A stretch of 13,003 bases of DNA from positions 1 to 13,003 of the forward strand of contig DNFL01000126.1 in the NCBI GenBank assembly GCA_003486945.1, read 5' to 3'. The notes below the pieces were generated by a model, which made no database searches, was not told the origin of the DNA, and worked only from the letters and a program-made list of their open reading frames with translations. This document shows, in pieces, positions 1 to 7,517 of this stretch. Origin of the DNA: Hyphomonas sp. (GTDB lineage: Bacteria; Pseudomonadota; Alphaproteobacteria; Caulobacterales; Hyphomonadaceae). A program made the translations under genes and the position numbers. Numbering within the stretch: the stretch's first letter is position 1; every line of letters begins with the position of its first letter.

Positions 1-561
1 GGTTAGCGGGCCTCGCACTTGCTCGACGACATCCGCCAATGCTGACACGTAGGCATCCGAGTTGCCGAGCAACAATACGAGCCTCGTTCGAGACGAAAGA
101 GGCGCAATGAATTCGTCAACGCAGTTTTTGACAAAAGCATAACCGGCACTTCCTCGCTTGAATGCCGGCACGACATTTGGACTGTCAGCTGTATGGATGC
201 CCTTTGTCTTATGTATTCCCGTGATGGAACACCGAACGACACTTGCAAACGCAAAATCCCGCTCGTCTGCCGAGAAACGCTGATCGAATCTCTTTGCGCT
301 CTCATCATGCAACAGGCCGACCGCCTGGAATGATTGAAGCATCCGGTCTCGGATACCTTTGAAGCCAACGTTTTCAAACCGCTCAGAGGAAAACGCTTGG
401 GACTGGGTGTTTCCCTTGCTTATTCCAAGAACAAGTGTGTGCGGGTCGGCCGCTCCCCAATGGCCAGGGTCTCGCACCAGACGAAACGTGCCGCATTCCT
501 GAACACGTTCTGTGCGGTTTGACCAACAACGAGTGCAAGCCAGAGGACCGTGTAGGGGCAA
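1..561 (-). CDS. Uracil-DNA-glycosylase-like protein, partial (3' end off the window)
   Basis: I read an open frame of 187 codons with no stop before the window edge. It starts at TTG (561-559), six bases after an AGGAG ribosome-binding site. An in-frame TAG lies 12 bases upstream of that start, so the start cannot be much earlier. The protein has a C9-x2-C12 pair near the start, then LVLGISKGNTQ (residues 43-53) after a Pro-His, a VVRC segment (108-111), and near the window edge a hydrophobic strand ending in LLLGN (163-167). This order (G-x-x-x-G-x-x-Q loop, N/R-x-C segment, late strand ending LG-N) resembles the uracil-DNA glycosylase superfamily, so I infer a base-excision or base-sensing role. 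The family call is tentative; the coding call is firmer. It lies 19 bases after the helicase stop codon and is the last visible gene of the operon. The catalytic C-terminal part cannot be inspected. Confidence 0.7.
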   Translation of the reverse strand, partial: MPLHGPLACTRCWSNRTERVQECGTFRLVRDPGHWGAADPHTLVLGISKGNTQSQAFSSERFENVGFKGIRDRMLQSFQAVGLLHDESAKRFDQRFSADERDFAFASVVRCSITGIHKTKGIHTADSPNVVPAFKRGSAGYAFVKNCVDEFIAPLSSRTRLVLLLGNSDAYVSALADVVEQVRGPLT

Positions 562-567
562 GGAGAT

Positions 568-572
568 CTCCT
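568..572 (-). promoter_or_regulatory. Ribosome-binding site setting a TTG start
   Basis: AGGAG on the minus strand, six bases before TTG at 561-559. It fixes the start of the glycosylase-like gene. No ATG or GTG in that frame precedes the conserved-looking Cys pair. Confidence 0.6.
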
Positions 573-580
573 ATTCGCTT

Positions 581-3500
581 TCAATTGAGTGGAGGCCAAG
601 CGCCAGCTTGGACCAGTTCCGCGAAGAAATTGATCTGCTGCATTTGCTCTAGGCTGGTAACAGCCGTGTTGGCGAGCTTCGGATTGGCAACGACAATCGC
701 CAGCGCCTGCGCCCGGGAGATTGCCACATTCAGACGGTTCTTGGAGAACAGGAACTCGATGCCTCTCGGACTTTCAGCGGCATCTGATGTGCACATCGAG
801 AGGACAACGACCGGGGCTTCCTGCCCCTGGAACTTGTCCACACTGCCTACCCGGGCGCCTGGACCCAGCGCTGCCTTCAGCTTGTTCACCTGAAAGTTAT
901 ACGGCGCAACGAACAGGATATCGCGCAGCGTAATCGTCCGTGGGCGGCTGTCTTCCTCGGACCAGACGGGCGTGCCGATGAGTTCGCTTGTGATCTGCCT
1001 GATCATCTCCACTTCTTCATCGCTGCCCTGCGTATTGCCGTCATGCTGGACCGGCACGAAACAGATGCCCGATGCCTTACGGATAATCGGGCCTTTCGGC
1101 TGGACAACGTGTTCAGACGTCGCCTCGTCGGATCCAAGCCGACCATCATAGACCTGCTCGGAGATCACGCGGCAGACATCCGGATGCATCCGGTAGGTTT
1201 TCGGAAGGAACACGCCGAGATCCGAGGGGATCGTTGCCTTGCCTTGCAGCAGATAATCGAGGATCGACAGACCGCTCTCCCCCGGGTGCGAGCCCTGGAT
1301 TGGTTGCGAGAGCTGCATCTGGTCGCCCATCAGGACGATGTTCTTCGTCGCAGCGCTCATACCGATGAGATTTGCGATCGAGACCTGGCCTGCTTCATCG
1401 ACGAAAAGATAGTCAAACTCGCCCCTGACTTCCGGATTGGCAAAGGCCCAGGCTGTGCCACCGAAGCAAAGCGAACGCGTAACGACGAGATCCTTCACAC
1501 TGCCAATCTGTTCGATGTCGCCCCGACGGGCTAGCTCTTCATCCTTTTCCTGTTGTGCCTTGACGAGGCGCGCAGGAATGCTGTCCGCAGCCACCTGGTC
1601 GGCGACGCCGGCGAGAAGGTTGTTGATCGCCTTGTGACTGTTCGAAGCGATCCCGACTTTCTTTCCGTCCTTGAGAAGCCGCGCGATGATATGCTTGGCG
1701 GTATAGGTCTTGCCGGCACCGGGCGGACCCTGGATGCAGAGATAGCTGCCGTCGAGATTGCGGACAGCTTCGATGACCGACGTGGGCAACGGCTGACTGG
1801 GATCGAGAATATCGCCTTCGGCATTATCCCGAATGCGAGGGCGCCCGCGCAGGAGGAAGTCGATGATCGCCGACGGTGCATAGCCCGACTGCACTATGTC
1901 TTCGACGACGGCGAATATGGCGGCGGGAATAGGCTTCGGCGAAACATACTCGTCCGGCACAAGGTTCATGCGGGCGGGCAGGTCCCGCTTCGAGGCGAAG
2001 CTGATGATCCCTGTGTCGGGATCATAGTCCTTCACGCTGATCTTGAGCTTCTCCTGGTCCAGAACTTGGAAGGCTTTGGCGGTCCCTTTGTACGGCTGGT
2101 CGATATCGAACTGGTACTCGTGAACAGGGTTTCCCTTGGCAGGCTTCACGGATGGTCTTGCCGTGCGCGTTAGCTCTGCAAGGCAATCCATGTCCTCAAA
2201 CAGTTCAGGCTCGGACCATCCGAGGCGGTCGAAATACTTCCACCACATCGGCTTCGCTTCCCGCCGGTGAAACTCGAGCGACCAGGCAAGCACCTCCTGC
2301 ACGGCGCCGAGCGGCGTAGCTGAGTTCTTTTCGGCCTCTGCAAGCAGCGCGTCGCGAAGGTCCGTATACTCACTCGCCTCTGGACTGATCTCGGGTTCGC
2401 CCTCCCCTGCCGGGCCCAGAAAAGGGATCTCGTGCACCGCCTGTTCGCGCCGCAGCCATTGGGCAAGTTCCAGCGTGCTGTCGCAATCATCGATATTGTA
2501 ATCGCGGATACTCTTGAGGACCGCCGAGGTCTCCCAGGTCTCCCCGTCGGGGTTCTCGCGCCAGGCTTCGTAGACGATGATGCTATCCGATCCGCTGGCC
2601 ACGTCCGTCGCCCGCTTGCCGCGGTAAATGTGCTCGACATTCTTGATCGAGTATTTCGGCTCACCGATCAGAACGCCGTGCCGAACAACCGTGTAGAGAT
2701 CAACGAACACGTGATTGCGCAGCAGATTGTCGACCATGTCTTCGCAGACACCGTGCTGCCCCATCAACTTGCGGATCGCGGTCACCTCGTAGGCGGAATA
2801 ATGGTAGATGTGCATGGAAGGATCTGCCTTCCAGCGCGCATAGACCCACTCGATGAAGCCCACGAACGCCTGCTTCTCAGCCGGCTTGTCGTGCGCCCAG
2901 AAATCCTTGAACGCGCGACTTCCGTCAGGATTGAGATAGGTGCTGCCCCAGAGGTATTCGAGTCCACCCTCCTCCCCGGGAAATCCCTCGATGTCGAAGT
3001 AAACATCTCCGGGGCTTTCCGGCGGAAGGAGTGCGAGCCCGCGGGCTGCTCCCGGGCCATGATTGATGATCTCGTAGACCGGCTTGTCCTTGCCTTTTGA
3101 AGCGATCTGCAACCGCGCCTGCGCCTTTGCCCGCTGGAAGCTCTCGGCCTTCATGCCAGGGATCTCATCAAGCGTGGATCTGGCGAGCGCGGTCATTGTT
3201 TCGATGCCCGCCGCTTCGAGTTTGAGGACCTGGCTGCGGCGGAGATTTGCGACCTGGGATAGGTGATCCCGTTCGGCGAGCAGGCGCTTCGCGAGATCGC
3301 TCCAGTCGCCGTGCGAGCTGCTTTCGGCAGGATCGGGTGTCGGAGCCTCGTCGTCTTCGTGGAAGGCAAGGAAGTTCTCCTTGAGCGCACGGTAATAGGC
3401 AAAGTGGCTGGCAACGGCGAGCTCGCGTTTCTCGTTATTGCCGAGAACGACAGCCATTCGGTCTGGCCGCCGGCCCTGCACGCCTTCAAGCATCTCCGCA

Positions 3501-3955
3501 TAGCAGCAGAGCTGGATCGCGAAGTAAGGCTTGAGCTTGCGGGAGAGCTTGGTGTCCCAGACTTCGTAGTGGAAGCCGCCCAGCGCAGATGCACCCGGAA
3601 CCTTCACTAGGAAGTCCGCCTTGCCGGCGAAGCGGTCCATTGTGAGGTAAGCCTGCGTGATGACTCCGCGGCCAGCTTTCATCGCCTGGACCGTCTGCTC
3701 GCGCATCAAATGCGGGCGGTCATCTTCAATGGCGCAGATATCCGCGCCAGACGCTGCGAGCTCGCGGACGAAGGCGTCCTCGTGGGCGAACCCCTTCTTG
3801 CGCAGATGCACCAGCAGCGGATCTTCCTTGTCCATTTGTTCGACAAGAAGCGGATCATGCAGGCGCTTGCGGTTCATCGCCGAGGCAAACGGCGACTCCA
3901 TGAACGTGATCAGGTCCGAGGGGGAGAACAGGATGCCCTGGTCAGTCAGCTTCAA
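581..3955 (-). CDS. TM0106-type nuclease-helicase: RecB/Cas4-like nuclease, DEDD exonuclease and SF1 helicase
   Basis: A 1124-residue DNA-processing protein. The N-terminal RecB/Cas4-like nuclease shows D114, the YEVWDTK motif at 130-136 (E131, D134, K136) and QLCCY at 148-152. A helix-hairpin-helix-like stretch follows (about 243-284). An RNase H-fold 3'-5' exonuclease of the DEDDy kind spans about 318-500: YFDIEG (D321, E323), HYSAYE (385-390), D419 and YNIDD (Y486, D490). The C-terminal Upf1/Dna2-like SF1 helicase has Walker A GPPGAGKT (743-750), VDEA (852-855), GDQMQLSQ (877-884), YRMHP (921-925), VDKFQGQE (1039-1046) and RLNVAISRA (1074-1082). All core residues are present, so it looks active. 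The start is TTG at 3955, eight bases after GGAG. It follows the kinase gene by 120 bases. The likely role is resection or degradation of DNA, or unwinding of nucleic acid, under control of the upstream kinase-phosphatase pair (inference). Confidence 0.93.
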   Translation of the reverse strand: MKLTDQGILFSPSDLITFMESPFASAMNRKRLHDPLLVEQMDKEDPLLVHLRKKGFAHEDAFVRELAASGADICAIEDDRPHLMREQTVQAMKAGRGVITQAYLTMDRFAGKADFLVKVPGASALGGFHYEVWDTKLSRKLKPYFAIQLCCYAEMLEGVQGRRPDRMAVVLGNNEKRELAVASHFAYYRALKENFLAFHEDDEAPTPDPAESSSHGDWSDLAKRLLAERDHLSQVANLRRSQVLKLEAAGIETMTALARSTLDEIPGMKAESFQRAKAQARLQIASKGKDKPVYEIINHGPGAARGLALLPPESPGDVYFDIEGFPGEEGGLEYLWGSTYLNPDGSRAFKDFWAHDKPAEKQAFVGFIEWVYARWKADPSMHIYHYSAYEVTAIRKLMGQHGVCEDMVDNLLRNHVFVDLYTVVRHGVLIGEPKYSIKNVEHIYRGKRATDVASGSDSIIVYEAWRENPDGETWETSAVLKSIRDYNIDDCDSTLELAQWLRREQAVHEIPFLGPAGEGEPEISPEASEYTDLRDALLAEAEKNSATPLGAVQEVLAWSLEFHRREAKPMWWKYFDRLGWSEPELFEDMDCLAELTRTARPSVKPAKGNPVHEYQFDIDQPYKGTAKAFQVLDQEKLKISVKDYDPDTGIISFASKRDLPARMNLVPDEYVSPKPIPAAIFAVVEDIVQSGYAPSAIIDFLLRGRPRIRDNAEGDILDPSQPLPTSVIEAVRNLDGSYLCIQGPPGAGKTYTAKHIIARLLKDGKKVGIASNSHKAINNLLAGVADQVAADSIPARLVKAQQEKDEELARRGDIEQIGSVKDLVVTRSLCFGGTAWAFANPEVRGEFDYLFVDEAGQVSIANLIGMSAATKNIVLMGDQMQLSQPIQGSHPGESGLSILDYLLQGKATIPSDLGVFLPKTYRMHPDVCRVISEQVYDGRLGSDEATSEHVVQPKGPIIRKASGICFVPVQHDGNTQGSDEEVEMIRQITSELIGTPVWSEEDSRPRTITLRDILFVAPYNFQVNKLKAALGPGARVGSVDKFQGQEAPVVVLSMCTSDAAESPRGIEFLFSKNRLNVAISRAQALAIVVANPKLANTAVTSLEQMQQINFFAELVQAGAWPPLN

Positions 3956-4075
3956 GAAAATAACTCCACTTCGGATTGCAGGTTGAGAGAACTAATGAAT
4001 TTGGCGACGATGTCTAATGGCAAATGGCTTGATGCGCGTTCGAGCTTCCGCCCCAAACCGAAAGGACGTGTATTG
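3956..4075. other. 120-bp gap inside the operon
   Basis: This is the only sizeable break in the six-gene minus operon. I see no clear terminator hairpin. On the minus strand a TTGCCA (4018-4023) is followed 17 bases later by ATTCAT (3995-4000), a poor -35/-10 pair, so an internal promoter for the helicase gene is possible but weakly supported. Confidence 0.3.
3964..3967 (-). promoter_or_regulatory. Ribosome-binding site setting the helicase TTG start
   Basis: GGAG (within GTGGAG) on the minus strand, eight bases before TTG at 3955-3953. The next in-frame Met falls inside the N-terminal nuclease segment (around residue 19), so the TTG is the better start. Confidence 0.6.
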
Positions 4076-5989
4076 CTAGTCAAGAGCCCGAAGCTCCTCT
4101 TGCAGGGTTTCTAATTCCTGCGACATGGCGGCGATCTTCGGCTCGAGCACCGCACGCTGCACCTCCAGCTGATCGTTGAGAGAAATCAGCCGCCGTAGTT
4201 GCACATCGAGCGAGGAGATCGCCATGAAGTAGCGGCCCTCTTCCGCATTGAGCCCTGCCCTTCTCCGGCCTCGTGGATTGTCCGTATCGACGGATTTCGG
4301 GTTGAACCTGAACCGGCGCTCAAGATCACGGCGCCACTTGAACAGCCGCTCCGTGAGCTGATCGCCGAACCCGGGGATCTGTGACACGATCGTCAGATCG
4401 AGATCCGCCGCTGTCTCGATCCCGAACGAGACAAGCTGCGCAATCCGGCCCGCCCCGATACCGTGGACGCATCCGGGGCCGATTCGGAACGAGTCGAGAT
4501 AAGCGCGCAACTGCACCTCGCGCGGCGTGGCCAACTGGAGCGAGACCGACGCTTGCGCCTGCTTGAGCAATTGGCTTGCACCGAGCCGCGCCCGCTCGAT
4601 ATGCGCCGCCACACTGACAGCTTCTGAATAGGCTCCATTGCGGAGTTCGCCGGTCAGGGCCTTCACTTCGCCGGTGAGCTTTGCAACGCGGCGGCGGCGC
4701 CGATAGAAAATCAACTCGTTTGCGCTGAGCACAGCCAACACGACCAACAGAGATCCAAGGAGTGCCCAGGCTATGCCGCTAGATGCAAAAGTCAGGACAG
4801 CCGACACACCGCCGATCCCGAGAAAAGTGGGCAGTTTCGCGAGGATCTTCAATCGCCAGGTCCGGCCGGCGAGAAGAGTTACCGAGGGCGTTTTCCACGT
4901 ACCCAGACGTTTTGTGCGCGCAGTCTCCGCCAGCAGTCGCTGCGAGATCCGAAGCAATGCGGCCGGGTCAAACTTTCCGGCGCTCAATGAAGCAGGGACC
5001 CCGTCAAGGAAGGCCACAATGCCGGCCTGCTCGAACGCGCACCAGGGGCAGGACGCGAGGCCCTTGCGATACACATGCGACCGCCTCTGGCTGCAGGTCG
5101 TAAGCCCGCCCGCCAGCTCTGTCAGCGCCGCCGCCCACTCCCGCGGCGTCGGGCGGGGTGAGAGCGCTTCTCCCGTTCCTGGCTGAAACGCTCTCAGGAA
5201 CAACACCCGGATTTCTTCGCTGACCAGCGACAGCGGCGGCGCGGCCGGCGGCGGCTTCAGCAAAACGGGCGGATCGAGATAGGCATAGCCATGCTGCGCG
5301 ATGGCGCCCGCAATCTCTGTCGGCGCCCCCGCCTTCACCGGCACGCCAGAAAAAGGATGACGCCCAAGGAAAAGAAGCTGGAAGATCAGGACCGCAAGCC
5401 CGAACGCATCATGGTTCGGCGTACGGTCCACATCAGCGAGCCGCTGCGACTGCAGCTCAGGCGGCGTATAGGTGTCCATGCCAACCTGGCAACGGTAGAT
5501 CCGGTCTCCGGCGGCAAACTGCATGCTGTCGCAGTCGATCAGCCGGACCTTTCCATCCTTTCCGACCCGGACCGAGCCGTGATTGACATCGCCGATGACG
5601 ATGCCCGCCGCATGCGCCGCTGCAAAGGCGATCGCGGTATTGGCCGCCACCCGGACGAGGAAGCCCCAGTCGCTGTCCGGCAGATGACGCGCCCTGTCGC
5701 GGGGCGAGTAGATCTCGTGAATATCAAACGGCTCTGGCGCCCGGGCCATGATGAACCCTTCGATGCGCCCGTCTTTTCCCCGCAGCAGCGCGCGCGGCCA
5801 GGCGGCATGGATCGCAAGCGCCCCGGGGCCTGCGCTCACCATCGCTTCAAGCTTGGCGGCCGCCTCATCCTGCAGGGGCTCGCAGTAGATCTTGGCGACC
5901 TCTTCCGCATTAGAGACAAGCGCGAAGACGGCCCCCTCCCCGCCTTCGCCAAGTTTCTCGCCGAGGGCCGGTCTAGTCTGAAGCCGCAT
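4076..5989 (-). CDS. TerY-P-type protein kinase with zinc ribbon, membrane hairpin and helix-hairpin-helix
   Basis: A 637-residue Ser/Thr-kinase-fold protein. The kinase domain (about 8-295) has the loop GEGGEGAVF (14-22), K33 in VAK, catalytic-loop D134 in GDVNHGS, the DFG-equivalent DCD (152-154), TPPEL (175-179) and HDAFGLAV (193-200). The usual Mg-binding Asn of the catalytic loop is replaced by S139. C299, H305, C314 and C317 resemble a small zinc ribbon. Two hydrophobic segments (about 385-403 and 405-424) suggest membrane anchoring. Helix-hairpin-helix motifs follow around VHGIG (508-512) and IPGFG (538-542), then a coiled coil (about 595-635). I chose ATG 5989 because GGTGAG lies seven bases upstream and the glycine loop follows at once. 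The gene overlaps the phosphatase gene by 17 bases, implying coupled translation. The phosphatase and vWA protein are likely partners. The combination of membrane and DNA-binding parts is unusual. Confidence 0.9.
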   Translation of the reverse strand: MRLQTRPALGEKLGEGGEGAVFALVSNAEEVAKIYCEPLQDEAAAKLEAMVSAGPGALAIHAAWPRALLRGKDGRIEGFIMARAPEPFDIHEIYSPRDRARHLPDSDWGFLVRVAANTAIAFAAAHAAGIVIGDVNHGSVRVGKDGKVRLIDCDSMQFAAGDRIYRCQVGMDTYTPPELQSQRLADVDRTPNHDAFGLAVLIFQLLFLGRHPFSGVPVKAGAPTEIAGAIAQHGYAYLDPPVLLKPPPAAPPLSLVSEEIRVLFLRAFQPGTGEALSPRPTPREWAAALTELAGGLTTCSQRRSHVYRKGLASCPWCAFEQAGIVAFLDGVPASLSAGKFDPAALLRISQRLLAETARTKRLGTWKTPSVTLLAGRTWRLKILAKLPTFLGIGGVSAVLTFASSGIAWALLGSLLVVLAVLSANELIFYRRRRRVAKLTGEVKALTGELRNGAYSEAVSVAAHIERARLGASQLLKQAQASVSLQLATPREVQLRAYLDSFRIGPGCVHGIGAGRIAQLVSFGIETAADLDLTIVSQIPGFGDQLTERLFKWRRDLERRFRFNPKSVDTDNPRGRRRAGLNAEEGRYFMAISSLDVQLRRLISLNDQLEVQRAVLEPKIAAMSQELETLQEELRALD

Positions 5990-6809
5990 GCTGGTGCTCA
6001 CCGGCCGAGGCCGCATCGCCTGCAGTGCGTTGGATCGGCGCAAGCCGGGAGGCAAGGATCAGCGACTTGTCATCATCCGTACGCGCATTGATGGCCTCGC
6101 TCGAAAGATAGGCGGCCAGGGCATTGGCAAGGACGAGATCTTCGCCTGCTGCGCTCGATTCCCTCACCGCTGGCAGCATCTCGTTGAAGAAGGCGTCGGC
6201 CACCGGGCTGCCCACCGCCTCGCGGATGAGCAGTCGCTCAAGACCATCGCTGAATAGCGAGACTTCCGCCACGCCGTAGGGACGCAGGCTCACATGCGCC
6301 CGCTGGCGCGCGTCGTCGTCGGTGAGGAAATAGGTCTCGTTGGCATACGTCCCCCGCTGCGGCTCGAACACCAGCTCCCACCGCCCCTTAGCCGACGGCA
6401 CGACAATCGCGCCGTCACCGATCTGCACGAATGCGGACCATGTATCGGCCACCAGCGCGGCAACCAGCGTCGAGGCATAGTCCCGCGCGGGCTGTTTCTC
6501 GGTGAAGGCTCTCAGTGTCACCGCCAGCGCGGCAAAGGACAGGAAGTCCCCGAGATCTGTCTCCGAGAGCAGACCGCCCGAGTCGCGCAGTCGGTCGCCA
6601 GCTACGTTGAGGAAGGCTTCCGCCGCAACCTTTGCCCCCGTGGCGGCCTGAAGGGATGAACCTGCCCCGTCACAGACGCAGGCCGCCAGTACATTGCCGC
6701 GCACGGTCCCGATGAGACGGGCGGCGGCGAAATCCTCGCACCCCCGCCCTTGCGCTGCGTGACTTGTCCCGGTCACCGCCGCCTTTGCATATCGCCATCC
6801 TGGCCTCAT
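5973..6809 (-). CDS. PP2C-family Ser/Thr protein phosphatase
   Basis: A 278-residue protein that looks like a complete stand-alone PP2C domain; these metal-dependent enzymes remove phosphate from Ser/Thr. Visible motifs are CEDF (24-27), CVCDGAGSS (44-52, metal-binding D47), the AST segment (112-114), QIGDGAIV (129-136), LFSDGLE (185-191) and the acidic TDDDKS run near the end (244-249) where PP2C enzymes carry a further metal-binding Asp. No signal peptide or membrane segment is seen, so it should be cytoplasmic. The ATG follows the vWA stop codon after only three bases and has GGAGG eight bases upstream inside the vWA gene. Its end overlaps the kinase start. The placement makes the kinase or its targets the likely substrate (inference). 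Confidence 0.93.
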   Translation of the reverse strand: MRPGWRYAKAAVTGTSHAAQGRGCEDFAAARLIGTVRGNVLAACVCDGAGSSLQAATGAKVAAEAFLNVAGDRLRDSGGLLSETDLGDFLSFAALAVTLRAFTEKQPARDYASTLVAALVADTWSAFVQIGDGAIVVPSAKGRWELVFEPQRGTYANETYFLTDDDARQRAHVSLRPYGVAEVSLFSDGLERLLIREAVGSPVADAFFNEMLPAVRESSAAGEDLVLANALAAYLSSEAINARTDDDKSLILASRLAPIQRTAGDAASAGEHQHAASD

Positions 6810-6812
6810 GCG

Positions 6813-7490
6813 TCAGACCTCCGCCCAGCCGTCCGGCGCAGGCAGCGCGACACGGTCGCCCGGCGAGGAACGCGACACCGCCTTCAGAGAATTAGACAGC
6901 CAGCGGAAGAGTTCGGCGAACTTGAGGCCATCAAGCTTCATCGGCGGCCGCACGGAGATCTTCGACAGCGTCTCCATGTCCGCGCCCTCGACGCCGACAG
7001 CAAAGAGCGCAAAGGCATTCGCCTCCTCGCCCTCACGGATGCGCTTTGCCGCCTTGGTCCAGGAATCGGTCGGCGCGCCGTCCGTGATCAGGAAGATCCA
7101 GGGCCGGTAGTACGAAATCCCCGCTTCGCGGTAGGCACGCTTGCGGCCCTCAAGCTCGTCGAGCGCAAACTGGATCGCCGCGCCCATCGGCGTGTCGCCC
7201 GTCGTCTCGAAGGCTTCGGGATAGATCGCTTCCGGATTGGCAAAATCCTGCCGGACCTCAACAGGGCCGAAGGTGACCACGCACAGCTCCACGCGTTTGG
7301 CCGCCAGCTTGTCCTGGCAGAGCTCGGCAATCAACGCGTCATAGCCCTTGTTGAGCGCCTTGATTGGCGCGCCCATCATTGAGCCGGACGTGTCCAGGAG
7401 CAGAACGCACGGACACCGCGGCTCGGGGTTCTCGGCAAAGGCGGTCGAGCGGAACGGGATTTGTTCCAGTTCGAATGGTTCATCTGACAT
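6813..7490 (-). CDS. TerY-type von Willebrand factor A (vWA) domain protein
   Basis: A 225-residue protein that is almost entirely one vWA domain, a metal-dependent protein-binding fold. The MIDAS metal site is intact: DTSGSM (33-38, D33, S35, S37), the threonine of TGDTPMG (T100) and ITDGAPTD (135-142, D137). The compact form with the LLLDTSGSM opening matches TerY proteins. There is no signal peptide, so it acts in the cytoplasm, probably as an adaptor for the phosphatase and kinase encoded next. AAGGAG lies nine bases before the ATG. It begins 27 bases after the ARPP-1-like gene and ends three bases before the phosphatase gene. No terC, terD or terE neighbour is present, so tellurite resistance is not implied. 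Confidence 0.92.
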   Translation of the reverse strand: MSDEPFELEQIPFRSTAFAENPEPRCPCVLLLDTSGSMMGAPIKALNKGYDALIAELCQDKLAAKRVELCVVTFGPVEVRQDFANPEAIYPEAFETTGDTPMGAAIQFALDELEGRKRAYREAGISYYRPWIFLITDGAPTDSWTKAAKRIREGEEANAFALFAVGVEGADMETLSKISVRPPMKLDGLKFAELFRWLSNSLKAVSRSSPGDRVALPAPDGWAEV

Positions 7491-7517
7491 GGCGGCGATC
7501 TCCTTCGCGTTAAGTCA

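Noticed and set aside
3..377. 124-codon minus-strand ORF at the left edge
   Set aside because: Its translation is Ser/Arg/Cys-rich with no family character, and it is out of frame with the TTG-started glycosylase-like frame, which covers the same bases and has a good ribosome-binding site.
5990..6055. Upstream ATG (6055) as the kinase start
   Set aside because: It would deepen the overlap with the phosphatase gene and add 22 residues of non-conserved sequence. ATG 5989 has GGTGAG at proper spacing and leads directly into the glycine loop.
6813..7490. Tellurite-resistance locus based on the TerY-like protein
   Set aside because: No terB, terC, terD, terE or terZ-like gene is present. TerY-P triads occur apart from tellurite genes.
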